NCBI RefSeq assembly: GCF_003073045.1
Contig: NC_037599.1
Location: 17,276,055 to 17,340,054, forward strand
Origin: Pomacea canaliculata
Taxonomy: Eukaryota; Mollusca; Gastropoda; Architaenioglossa; Ampullariidae
Length of the DNA: 64,000 bases
Reading direction: 5' to 3'
This document shows positions 1-12,170 of this stretch, one piece after another (position 1 is the first letter of the stretch; the number at the start of each line of letters is the position of its first letter). The position numbers and the translations under genes were made by a program. The notes under the pieces are model-generated. The model saw nothing but the letters and a program-made list of their open reading frames with translations, was not told the origin of the DNA and did not search any database.

Positions 1-3000
1 AAGGTTTTTATGCTGACCTATACAAACTGTAAGGTATGCACCAATTTTTGCTTTAAAGAAATAAATCTACTCTCTACCAGAAAGCAATTTACATATGAAA
101 ATACATGACATCAAAATAATCCATGCACAGAATAAGAATTCCCTTATACACCCTGCCGATAATTATTTACTTGTTCTAATAATTATTTAAAAATCGGACA
201 TTTTAAGTTTACTTGTTTTGATTATCTCTTGCTTTCAGTGACATGCACTCTTTACTGGACTGTAAATACCTTCGTTCAGATTTGTAAGCAGCTGGAAAAC
301 ACCACCTTTAAAGAAGTCATCAAAGCTTATTTTTAGCCATGTACACAGCTTACTAAGTAAAACTACCAATTTATACCCTTTACGGATGTAAAACCATTGC
401 CACCCTAAACAGATAAACCAGCTTCAGCACTACAGCATGGATGGCATAAAATGGTTGCCATATAGATAGTATGTTGTAAAAACATCAGAATATCCAGTAA
501 TCTGCCAAACATAAATGAACAAACATCATGACTGCATAATACTGTGAAAAAAGTAGCTGTCATTAACCCCAAATAGGCAGTGCAGATGCTTAAATCAATA
601 GGTATGCATTTTATGGTGTAGATAATTTGGTGCAAAAGCTTCATTATTTATTCAGCATTATCTTCAACAATGTCATTCATTCAGCCAAACAACTAAGAAC
701 TATTAAACGGACATAAATTTTGAAACTAAAGGTTGTTTAATTAGGATAGGAAAGTTGGGTAAATATGGAAGTAATAAACAGAAGAAATGGCATCAGCTTA
801 AACCACTTGAACAAAATTGTTCCTCTAAAGATCTGAAGACATATTTCACAACACAGTAAAACAAAATGTGGAAAATGGTGTTGGAAAACATTGATAAATA
901 GCAAGAATATCTCAAATGACAGTTAATAAACCATAAACAAGCAACAAGGGAGACAATGAAGTACACGAGAAAAAAAATCTAAAAAAGATAAAATCCTATA
1001 ATAAAGACCAAACACAAGTGGATATTGCAGAGAATCTCAAAGTCATACATGACCAAAAGTGAAAAATATAATATGCATGACAAAGTGAAAAAAAATGGAA
1101 GAGGGCCAAGAAGCATATAATGATCCATAGTTTGCAATATCTTGGCACAACAGAAGCTAGTGAAGCCAGAAATTACAGTTCCCCAACCCAAAAAACCTTA
1201 ATAAATCAACTGCCTGCAATGTCTGTTAAAAAGACTGAAAATACATTTAAAAATGTATGACACTAAAATTAGTTGATGTAAACAAATCATTATACAGAAA
1301 TACTCCAGTTACATATGAAGTAATGAAACCAACAAGAAATGCTCAGTACAGTGTATAACACCAGCAACTATACTTGGTAAGATTATCAATGTCTTCAAAA
1401 ATTAAAATTTAAGGCACAAAACCTCCCAATAGCCATAAAATGTAACTGCAGTTCCAATAATAAAAAAGATGTTCAGTTATTTCAGGAAAGACTGCATACA
1501 TGAACCAGTAGCAGAACATGACAGAATGTACTATTCTGAAGCTATATAATTACTTATCACAGTGAGTACATCCAAAGGAATCATTTGACTATAGGTTAAA
1601 CTCACAGGAAAATATGACGAAAATATTGCAACAACAAAGTGTCTGTGGAAAATATGATTATAAAAGCTATCCTTTTTCAAAGGTTTCAAACAGCATGCTC
1701 ATTTTGGGAGATGCAAGAAAATGCCACAGGAAAAGGCAAATGTGTCCCAGTGTGCAAAGCTCTGAAGGGACAGAATACAATGCTATACAGAAAGCTTTAC
1801 GTGTGTAACAGGAAACATAGATAACAATGGTGCACACATCTAAGATTGTATGTATGCACATATTAAAAAAATGGAAAAAGAAAGTCAAAAAATCCCACAA
1901 AACAGGATTTTCAAGCATGCTAGGAGTAGAAGAAATAGTCAAAGCAAACAAAGTATTTGACAGCATGCTTGGCACTCAAGCTAAAGTCAGCCTGGTACCT
2001 GTACTAGTCCGTCCTGGCGCATTCCTCAATGCTATGCACTGTAATGTACTGTACACCAAGCTCAGTGCAGTCACAGCAGGCAGGAGCACGAGGAGCAGGC
2101 AAATATTGTACCCTGCACGTGTGAGAGGCCAAAATGCAAATGCAGAGAGCAATCTAGATGGCTCTGGCCAAGGCGCAGGTTACAACAGGACAGTGCCAAG
2201 TGTGAAGGACCTTATTGTGATCAAGAAGGCAGACAGATGATTGGGAGGCAAATGTGAGCAACAGGGGTAGTGGGAGAATACTTAGAAAGGACAAAGTATG
2301 AGTTGTGTTGCTACCAGACTATTATTGTTACAATTTGAAACGTACTTACGATATAGATCTCAGTCCTGTCACAGCAACTGTCTTGATAGGAAGAATTTAT
2401 AAAATACACTTCTGGATGACTGGTTTGTGTGTATTAATAGAGAAGCTCATGGAAGGTGGAGATGAAGACTGTGTGGATCTTCTCTGGTAACAAAGATCTG
2501 CTTACCCAGGGACTGCTGAAAACCAATGTAGGAAGGTTAGCTTGATGGTGCAGTGATATCTGAAACCATACATTTTAAGATGGTCAAGAATGCCTTTTTA
2601 TTTTTTTTTTTTTGGGGGGGGGGGGTAGTGCTTTAAAAAACTTAACATTATACATGTGTGACTGAACAGAATTCCACTTTCCCAAACCCTCTTTCATACT
2701 ATCGATGCCTACATTAATCTCAATATTCACTGGCAATATAAATATATACTGACATATGCATATGTTCAAACACTACAGAAGTTACTTTTGTGCTTTGCTG
2801 TTCAACATGACCCACTCTATATTAAATGATAACACATAGAAAGCTTTACAAATATACATATTTTATATTAACAGTGGTGATTGCAAGTGACTAAAACTTT
2901 TGATTAAAAATTTTGTCTGGATGATGCAAAGAAAATGTTCAAAGGAATAGAATCAGGATGTCCTGGCCTTCCTAAATCCCAGTACTTTTCCAGATATGAC

Positions 3001-4099
3001 TGGAAAGTTGTTCTGTATTTCCATGACCTTCCTAGACTTAACAAATTATGTATGAACACTGTATTTATGGTATCTGCTAACATTATGGAGATGATTTCAT
3101 AGCCGTGTTGTTAGTTCTCTCAAGAAGCAGAAGATTGTTGGTTGAAGGCTTGTCTGGGCCTATTACTAGAAAACTTCCTAGCCCCCTTGCCTACCAAACA
3201 TATGGGTAAATGGAATGACGGGTTGGTTCTGCTTTCCACCTGCTGTGTCCTATTACCACGTTCATGGCCCCATTGGATAATAGGTTATGATATCCTTTTC
3301 CTTTTACTAACATTACATGTCAACATTACTTATAGTATTTATGGTATATATTATAAGTAGAATTCTTCTGCTCAAGACGTAAAAAAATTTTCATTCTAAA
3401 AGAAATGAAAAAAAAAACCAAAATGAGTGAAAATGGAGGTGGGATTGCCCATATCATTAACAACTAGAAAATGATTAATACCATGGATAAAGGAAGAATC
3501 AAAACTTCAATCAGATACAGAGGTGTAGTCTCATTTATCTAAAGAGAAGAGTTTGCAAAGACCAAAGGAAAAAAGAAGGACAATAATGGAGGCACCTTAC
3601 TTCTTAAGAAGCATTGTGATCATAAGTAGACGGTAATGTGTAAGTACACTTAACTTCTAAGTTACCACAGTGCTAAAAAGTAGTACTGATGCATAAACTA
3701 ATTGGTTGCATCATCGACAACAGTGAACGAATTTTCAATTTTCCTTTCTTTTTTTGTATTTTTTGTGGTGAAAGGAAACGAAATAAAAAAATATGACATT
3801 AGGTATAAAGGAAATGAAAAACGTTGTGGTGATAAAACAAAACAGAAGCTTTTGATATAGAAAGAACTGAATGAGAATTGCATACTTTTAATTCCAAAAC
3901 ATCTTTTAACTGCAAAAAAACATACTTTTGATCAGGCTAAAGCCTAATTAAGTTCTTTTTTGAAACTGCATGCAGCATTTAATAATTCACAAGCATAATT
4001 TTTAACAGGTTTACTCTCTTACAAACTAATATAAATGGAACATGTGCAAATGACCATGCAACAGTTAACGATTTCCACTAAAACAAATTCAGGGATTTC
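1..4099. other. AT-rich stretch without recognised gene
   Basis: No conserved exon, RNA gene or mobile element was seen on either strand. There is a 137-codon ATG-started plus-strand frame at 1827-2240, but its second half is Arg/Ser/Gly-rich and unlike any family I know. It could be untranslated sequence of a gene running left from the CpG-rich tract. Confidence 0.5.
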
Positions 4100-5160
4100 A
4101 AGTACTGCAGAATAACATTCATTCTTATTCGGTGTACCTTACCCTTCCCCCTATTCACACACACACCGAATCAACCTACGTGGGAGCGATGACAACTGAT
4201 AACTGCCGAGATCGAACTCTTTTTATTTTATGAGCCTGCGATCCGCTTCTATTTCTACAAGTCTTTGATGGCTGTGTGGGGCCAGAAGCAATGTTCCTTT
4301 CTTATTCATAAACACGAACTCGCAACCCCCCGAACACTGAAGCTCGCTATGCGAAAGGCGAGATCGTCTGCTTGGGTAGCCCCCGACCACTCCATCAATG
4401 CTGCAGACCTTGCACTAACCGCACTGAATGACTGCTCAACCCAAACTGTCACCGCCATTTCAAAAATGTCTGAGATACGCGAATAATAATCAGGTAAACA
4501 TCTGAACAACATTGTTATCAATATTAAACGGATCATTGAAGTTATTTCAGTGAAAACGACAGATGGTCATAAACTACAGCCTACAGCCTGTCGCTGTTCT
4601 GCGTACACTAACCATCGGTAACACGAGCAGACGCAGCGTAGGAACAGTGTGTCGTGCTAGTTCTCTAGATATTCTAGTCGTTCGAACTGCAACAAATCTT
4701 TTCCTAGCTAAGTCATACATATTTTAATATTGTTTGTACAAAGGAAAGACGCACGACGACAGTAATGCATGTAACCGTATCGACATGAAGCGCTGGGTGC
4801 GATCGCCATCTTACCTTTGCTGCCAGTGGAGATCGATGCAACCAAATGCCCGGATGCTATCAGCGCGACGGTTGGAGGTTCTAGCGAGGACCGGGGCCTG
4901 TACACACCAGACACCGCACCGCAATAATATTACAGACAGGGTGTATAGGCAAGGAGAGGACGACTCGAATGGCAGAGGAGTTGTCAAACTTCTTGCTTTG
5001 CAACATCAAACACGCAACATTCCACTATCGTTACGGTCGCGCGCACCCCAATGGTGTTTATTTCTGAACTCGCTGCTCACCCCATCCATGCTATGCGATC
5101 TGGGTGTGGATCAGTGGGTGAGCGTAAAGATCTACGCCATATATAATCATTGGTGAGCAT
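4100..5160 (-). promoter_or_regulatory. CpG-rich tract with minus-strand splice donor (possible first exon/promoter)
   Basis: This tract is clearly richer in GC and CpG than its neighbours and holds no repeat I recognise. A good minus-strand donor (GGCAGCAAAG/GTAAGA at about 4817) follows a frame open back to about 4914 but without an ATG. A non-coding first exon of a gene running left, out of the window, would fit. The evidence is composition plus one donor. Confidence 0.3.
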
Positions 5161-5212
5161 GCATTGTGAAGATGAATGAAGGGTCCGAAGAAATCGAGAG
5201 GAGTTGGACATG

Positions 5213-5340
5213 TATGAATGGCAGTAGAGATATGTACACGTCATACAACTCCCCTTTAGTGTGTCAGTGTGATCTTTACCTTTGGGATAGGAGTGTACAT
5301 ATCCCCCGTATAGTCTCTTTTATTATTGTTGTTCACCATC
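5213..5340. repeat. Intact copy of ~128-bp tandem duplication
   Basis: Runs from 'tatgaatggcagtagagat' to 'ttattattgttgttcacc'. A second diverged copy begins at 5341, is interrupted at 5387 by the transposon and resumes at 7544-7622 ('ctatagtgtgtcaatctga'). Confidence 0.85.
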
Positions 5341-5387
5341 TATGTATGGCAGTAGAGATGTGTACACGTAACGCAACCTCCCCTATA

Positions 5388-7543
5388 CAGTGGCGTAGGA
5401 AGATGTTCGGCGTTGGGGGGGGCAAACTCCCTGTTGACAGTGAACGGCGTTCGCACTCGCACATTACGTAAAAAAGGATGGGGGGGGGGTACTGCACGCA
5501 CGCACGTACACAGTGGTAGCATCACAACACGCTGCTTTATTGTTAAAGGCAAAGCAGCATTAAATAAGAAAAAAAAAAACAAATTAAAGAATGACTCCCC
5601 GGCTACCAAACATTATACCTAAAAAAGAAAACACCAAACCCCCGTGACAGCAACGATCAACATTCCAGCTCTGCACATATACACCAGCGCGCACACACCT
5701 ATGCACACATGCGCGCATGCACAGGCTGCGCAGTCACACTCGGTCACACACCGTACACGTCTGCATACTGGGCAGGGTAGCCATCGGGTGGAAAAACAAA
5801 GGTAAAGATTAATTAAGCCTACTCACCCAACGGCTCGTGACACGCGTTGTTCTATCTCAAAACAAACGCGGGGACGCCAGTTCCAGCGACAGTCCACACA
5901 GCACGTGGCAAACCCCCGACTACTCTCGAGACGGGCACAGGTCTCTCCGCCCCGCCGTCTTCCCAGTCCACATATACCTGTGTGGCAGGTTTCTATAGGC
6001 TTCAAGAAACCTCCAGAACCTTTCCCTACCCACAGGGCCCAGCGTCCGCGAGATAATACACGTTACAAAGAGGCACAGCCCTATACCTGAACTTGGTGTC
6101 CGCACACCCTGGGAAAATAGCCCCATCCACCCCAAAGAGAACCAAAGAGACCAGAGAGGAAGGGACGCAAGGCTACCCTATAATTAAGGGCCATAAACTG
6201 GCCAGACCACCGTGGCCAGGGGACGAAACTAGGTGGAATGGCCTCAGGGCCATCCCCTTCCTCGCTACCCGACGGTGCTGAGCAGCGATGCGACACGTTC
6301 TATGGCCATCTACCAAAACACGGACACATATATACAAACCAAACAGTATAACACAGATAACTTATGTTGAGTACCAGCCACAGTCGTTGATGATAAAAGA
6401 GTGCCCTTGTGTAGTTTTAGAAATGTTACTTATGCACTTCCCCTGAGTCGTAGATAGCAATAATACCAGTCTCTCTGTCTCTAAAGAAAACTACCAATAT
6501 AGGGACTCGGAGTCTTTGCCTTCCTCATGCTTCGCTAGCTTTTCACAAAGTGTAAGGGTTCCTGTCTGATTGGCAAGACTCACTGGGGTATTGCTATGCA
6601 ACTAATTCGTTACTGGCATTCTGTGTTCCCGATGGCCAGTGCGGCCCCTTCAGTTGTAAGCGATAGCAGATAATTTTAGGGTGACAGCGAGTGGGTGGGG
6701 GATGTTTGATGTTGGTCAAACGAAAACCGCCAAAGAAAAGGCGTCGCATTATGGGGCAGGGGGGAGGGAGACCACACTCGATGTACCGATGTACTGTCCG
6801 GCTGCTTTCTTCGCTCAGGCTTCAACACAGCCTGCAATTAGCATGGCAAACAATACCAACGGACTGTCCCCGATCTGATCGTCAGAGGTGCTAGAGCCTC
6901 TGTAGTGAATCGAAACCTCCGGGCGTATCTAAACGTATGGGTATTGTCTGCGCATGCGCACGAAGCGAAACTTCACTACCGCCTGCTAGTTTACTTGAAA
7001 TAAAAGTAAAGGACGAAACATTACTGGACATACTAAATAAAATGGCATTGCAAAAGCAAAATTATACAACTCACAATATGCTTTGATCTGGTTTTTGATA
7101 AATAAACATCCGATGGAATAGTAAATATTTTCTTGGATTTATTTATCAAAAACCAGATCAAAGTATATTGTGAGTTGTATAATTTTGCTTTTGCAATGCT
7201 ATTTTATTTCGTAATGTTTTGTAATGTTTCGTCCTTTACTTTTATTTCAAGTAAACTACCAGGCGGTAGTGAAGTTTCGCTTCGTGCGCATGCGCAGACA
7301 ATACCCATACGTTTAGATACGCCCGGAGGTTTCGATTCGCTACACCTCCACTTGCCTCAGGGCCCGCTTTTGTGACGGTGATGACCGTCTCCTCTCTACG
7401 ATCCCCTACCTTTCTTTGGTTCTTTGCTCTTTGTGAGGAATTACGTCTCAAATATTGGGGGGGCAAAAGGATATTCCTGCCCCCCCTGTATTTTCCTTGG
7501 GGGGGCGGCTGCCCCCGCTGCCCCCCTGGTTCCTACGCCACTG
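5388..7543. mobile_element. 2.16-kb non-autonomous DNA transposon inserted in a tandem repeat
   Basis: Begins CAGTGGCGTAGGAA and ends TTCCTACGCCACTG, perfect 14-bp inverted repeats, flanked by CTATA on both sides. Removing it rejoins one copy of a 128-bp tandem repeat, which confirms the borders. Poly-G tracts sit just inside both ends. No transposase frame was seen. It carries a large hairpin (6902-7343). Confidence 0.85.
6902..7343. repeat. Long hairpin: ~205-bp inverted arms with ~30-base loop
   Basis: Left arm 6902-7106 and right arm 7137-7343 are near-perfect reverse complements, running from 'gaatcgaaacctccgggcgt' to 'gatctggtttttgataaata'. It lies inside the 2.16-kb transposon and could form a long RNA stem if transcribed. 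Confidence 0.92.
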
Positions 7544-8744
7544 CTATAGTGTGTCAATCTGATCCTTACCTTTAGGATATGAGTTACACACCCCCGCTGT
7601 CTCTTTTATTATTGTTGGTCCTCACGAGTTTATTCACCTGGATCGAGGAGGCAGCTAGAATTTCAATCTGATTTCTTTTTTTTTTCGTACTCGATCGTGA
7701 TCCTGTACAGGGCGAGACCTATAGGTAAGGGGAGAGGGGGGAGTATATGTTTTCCTTACATTTAACTCCTTCTTAAGGAATTGTCATTGTCAGCGTTTTT
7801 GTCCTTCGCTTACTCGATCGATCGCTCTTTCTTGTTTACCAGCTCTGTGTATTTTCAGTTCGTTCAGTTAGATGATGAATCTATTGCTGGGGAACAATTC
7901 AAGTACCTGTATTTGTATTACTCATGGATGTTCTCTCTGTTGTTAGATGCATCACCTCCATTTTGCTACCCCCTCCGTCTAAAACTATACTACCACCCAG
8001 CCTTTTCTTAGCCCCCTATAGACAAATGCCTCGTCTGCCTGCCCCTAAGCATCACTACAATCATCATCATAGCTGTCAAGTTTCTTTAATCTAGAAATGT
8101 GTGGTGTGTCTAGAGCTATTCTGATGTTGCAATGTTTTCAAATGTACGTGTGGTGCACCTGCTATGCTTGCTTTTGTGCCCACGTTTCTAGCTCGATCCG
8201 TCTCTGCTTCCATTTCGATTGTTGCTAGGTTTTATTATCAAAACAGTCTTTTTATTTCCTGGCAGTTGTTTTGTTGTTTTTTATTGTTGGTTTTTTTTTT
8301 GTGTGACAAAGACGAATGAGCAGTTAAGGTGGGCATCGTTTGCTGTGCATCAATCGAGTGTTTGTATTTGCCTCGTAGTCTGTAATAGTTTGAATAAGAT
8401 GTCAGTGCCTCTATTGAATGTGGCAGGGAAAGAAGGAAGGTGAGTAGGAAAAGTTGATCAAAATACTTCTGTGTTGTGATAAGATTTTATTATTGGTGAT
8501 TTGGAGCTAAATAAAAAATTTTCTGATCTCTGCTGTTTTCTTTTGAACATCCGTTGTCAAGAGAATCTTTTCAACTGGCAACTGTCGATCTAGTAACACC
8601 ACTTACTGTAACTGCAGTCGCAGAATAATAAGAAAACAAAGATAAATCCGGACTGTGTGTCCAATATTATGTTCCGCCGATCGAAGCGCTGTGTAACAGC
8701 TTGAGAGCAGTACAGCTGAATGAGACCTTTCTTTCACACGACAC

Positions 8745-9305
8745 ATGCTCACGTCAAAGCGTGCGACCTATCGCCTGTGCTGTTTGACATTTTTCTGCAA
8801 ACCACTTCATGACAATCATACTTCCATTTCCATAGATGTAAGGCCGATTTTCCGCCTACGCTTTGCAGACATCGACCTGATAGCAGGCACTAACAAAAAA
8901 CTGCAAGATGTTGCCAACAGACTGAATGGAGACCACCAGTGACAAGAACAAAGGCAATGCCATTGACGACGGTGAAGCAGCAATCTACATTAACGGTAAG
9001 CAGCTTTAAGTACTTGAGAGCCACCCTTTCCAAAAATGTCAGAGCTACGACAGGTATCCCATCAGGATCGCGACATCGGCAATGACTGGACAGGGTCGAA
9101 GACTGTTCTCCAAGGCACCTTGGAGTGTGGTCGACGTGTGATGGCCAGAGAAATAACGGGCTTATGAACATCAAAGACTGGACTGGTCGTCCTGTGCCGG
9201 ACCTGTTCACTATCGTCCAAGACATGCGTGTGCCGGGCTTTGTCAGCTGCCGGGTCTATCAATCTACCCTCCAAAACGACCGGTACCAGCCAAGAGACAA
9301 ATGAA
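8745..9305 (+). pseudogene. Broken LINE reverse-transcriptase 3' part
   Basis: Plus-strand pieces match the end of a non-LTR retrotransposon polyprotein. LRFADIDLIAGTNKKLQDVA is the catalytic 'YADDIDLIAG' region with one Asp missing. Further on come FKYLRATLSKNV ('FKYLGATLSKDG'), NIKDWTGRPVPDLF, and a closing RYQPRDK before TGA. The pieces lie in different frames with gaps, so the copy is dead. Its 3' tail is related to the one near 54.3 kb. Confidence 0.75.
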
Positions 9306-9684
9306 TGAATATTTTCACCAACGATTTATAAAAAGAACACTTGTAAGTCTGTGCTTTTAGCCCTTTAGTATGCTTTTTTGTGTGAAGAAAGTGCAAGAAA
9401 TTGCCAAGGTCAGAAATAGCAACATCCTGATATGTCACCCTTTCCTCCATCGACTTTTCATTATTATGAGCATCTTATTTTAGTCATTTAGCTAATGATA
9501 GAATCCGACCTTTTCCTTTAAGGACTTCTTTCTATAATTACCCAGTTCATTATCTTTTCTTCTGACTGAATTAGCCACTCCGCCCACCCGATCAAATCGC
9601 CGGGATTCAACGTGTACCAAGAATAGCTGTATGAACCATCAACTGAGAGTTCACAGTCCAATATTTCTCAGTGGGAATTAACTT

Positions 9685-9685
<1 letters not shown>

Positions 9686-9716
<31 letters not shown>
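9686..9716. repeat. Long A homopolymer
   Basis: About 29 A's followed by an A-rich purine tract to about 9740. A similar A run lies at 25542-25565. Such runs often mark old retrotransposon tails. Confidence 0.9.
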
Positions 9717-9717
<1 letters not shown>

Positions 9718-11217
9718 AAAAGAAAAAAGGAAAAAAGCACTTAGCCTTACATTCATTGAAACATCGGTCAAGGTACGTATTTGCGAGATGTGTCTGAACA
9801 GAAGAATTTACTATTGTTTGTGAAACTAGTCCCATTACTTCAGACAGACCTCGTATATCCCAGGCTATTTGCAAATTCATCCTTACATGACACTAGGGTT
9901 AGAGTGCCACAGTGAATGCAAGATGTGTGATCAGACTATCCCCTCTCCCAACACATATACGCAGACATACGCACGCCCCGCGCGCGCACACACACACACG
10001 CTAGAATTTGGGAATGCATTTGGACACAAGCATTCATGGGAAAAATCTGTTCAGACATTCGAGGAGCTGGGGGTGGCGAGTAGGAGGTATCAGCCAGTCC
10101 AAGATGGCATCTCATGCCTATCCATACAGTCCAATATATGGAGCAAGTCGTCCCGGAGAAGCTTATCTTCGATTGTCGTCTCGACCTTCGTCTACGGCCG
10201 CTTGATGAAAGACCGCAAACAGCCTGTTTGTCGTGATTAAGACCAACTTCCTTCCACCTCTCCCTCTCTCATCCCATCCCCCTCATCTCCACCACCCGCT
10301 CACCTCACATTCTCGTTGCCAGCAAAATGTCTGACAGCGCATCGATCGCACAGGTTGTGTGAAGGCAGGCCGGCTTGTCGCTGGGCAAGCTGATGGATGC
10401 TAAATATTTTATCCTTTTACGAGACAAGACCGGGATTGCATCCTATTATTTATTCTCGAGGAAACTACAGATCTCGACAGCTATGGCGGTGGCATCGGAC
10501 GCCACTGTAGTTGCCCAAGGGTGGAGCGTGCCCGCAGTGACTCTCATTAACACCCCCCTGTCGCGCAAACAGGCCATCAGGGAGTCTTAAGGCGGTGGTT
10601 TGCAGTGCACCATCACGCGAGGGATGTATCTTCTCTGCAAGATTATGTAACGAAAGGATATCTGCACGATCTGGTGATCTTTTCTCCACCTTTGCACAAT
10701 TTCGAAACGAAAATATCCTTGAACTGTCTGTTGAGTTGTGAGCGATTGCGCAACAACAGGAGCTTGGTGCTCCTGGTGCTAGCTGCAGACAATTGCTCCC
10801 CGAAAAGAACTTTTTTATCCGTGTACGATATGCACATGATTATGTAACGAAGGGATGTACATCTGTTGAGGAAAGTTAAGGATCGGGCGGTTGAGGGATC
10901 AGTGTAAACGATTGTTCCAACAGGACTTTTGTTTACCTGTAAGCCCGGAGCCATACAATCTTTATCTAATTTGTCATACAGAAGACAATCCCCTGTATCT
11001 TTCGATTGCTCTTTCCCACACGACATCATTCACTTGAGAAGCAAGGTGGGAATTGTCAGTTTTATTGGAAAATCCACTGATCCACTCTGAATTTGAATCT
11101 TTCAGCCCCCAAAGAAGATTTATTCTTCTTTCAACAAAATTAGATACCACCAACCCACTGTCTACTTGAGTAGCGTTCAGGCAGTAAAGGACCATCACCA
11201 CCACTACAACCGCAAAA

Positions 11218-11272
11218 AAAAAAATCATCCTCCTTCTCCTCCTCCGCCTCCTCCTCCTCCTCATCATCATCT
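11218..11272. repeat. Pyrimidine microsatellite (CTC/CCT-rich, then ATC)
   Basis: Runs of cct/ctc followed by catcatcatc on the plus strand. It accounts for the poly-Arg open frame on the minus strand, which I reject. Confidence 0.9.
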
Positions 11273-11979
11273 TGCACCAAGAAGTAAAAACGAAGTCATT
11301 TTTAGCGAATTCTGAGAAAACAACTAAAATCTGTGGCGTCCTTTATGCGATTTTTGTAACAATCCAGACAATAGGTCTTCAACAAGCCGATTTGGGGTAT
11401 AATGAGTCGAAGAAAATAATATGAAAGATTTTTAAAATTTCTTACAGAGAACTAAGAAGGTCTTCCTCTGTTAAGAGGTCATTATTGCAGGTAAAAGTGT
11501 ACTTACGTGCCCTCTGGATTCTTTTTTTCTCGCCGTGGATCGGCTGACTGGTGTCTGGCTGCGCCCATCCGGAGCTGACTGCGGAAGAGAAAGCTGGGGG
11601 TTGTTGGATCGATGCTTGTCAATCACGAACAGCACACTAGCTAGCAACCGTGTCACGAAGGAACAATCTGAGCTCCATCAACCTTGCCTCATCTATTAGG
11701 GTTAAGTGGTTGACTTGTCTAACCCATTCCACTTAAAATAGGAGAGAAAGTAACGACTTTTTTTTTTTTAAGCCGAACTTCGTTACTCGGTGCAATGAGC
11801 GTATAATGAGATTTGTCGGGTTGGTTGGGACAGTGACCACTTGCTTTGAAGCTTTCCCACCCGCTCCCCATCCCTCCCCTGTCATCAATACAGTAAAGTT
11901 TGGTTTCCTGGGTTCAGTTCTCGTCTCGGGCACTCTGTTCTTTCTCTGCGTGTGGCATTTGTTTACAGAGCTGGCTGCT

Positions 11980-12170
11980 GTGCCGGGATATAGCCTTAGT
12001 TGCTGGCTCGGCGTAAAACATATTTTCGACCCTCTCTCCCTCCCTTTTTGTAGTCTGAAATCTTGCTATGCATTTGTTTTTGTGCAGAGCTCTAAGCACA
12101 TTGAGCTCGCTGCTAAATCAAGGTGGAAATGCGCTATGTAAATTCTTCTTATTATTATTGTTATTCAATC
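11980..12170 (+). repeat. SINE-like remnant with ATT-rich tail
   Basis: Contains 'tgctggctcggcgtaaaac', a promoter-like head, and ends 'gcgctatgtaaattcttctt' running into TTATTATTATTG. Short non-coding repeats with this kind of end are common in mollusc DNA (inference). A diverged relative of the head lies at 12190-12300 ('ctgctgactcggcataaga'). Confidence 0.4.

Noticed and set aside
1827..2240. 137-codon plus-strand ORF
   Set aside because: Starts with ATG but has no recognisable domain, low-complexity Arg/Ser/Gly content and no splice context; most likely chance.
4708..4914. Minus-strand frame ending at the 4817 donor as a coding first exon
   Set aside because: It is open only from a non-ATG codon with a stop just upstream, so at best it is untranslated.
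10974..11270. Minus-strand ORF with a poly-Arg start
   Set aside because: Produced by the pyrimidine microsatellite read in reverse; no other protein-like content.
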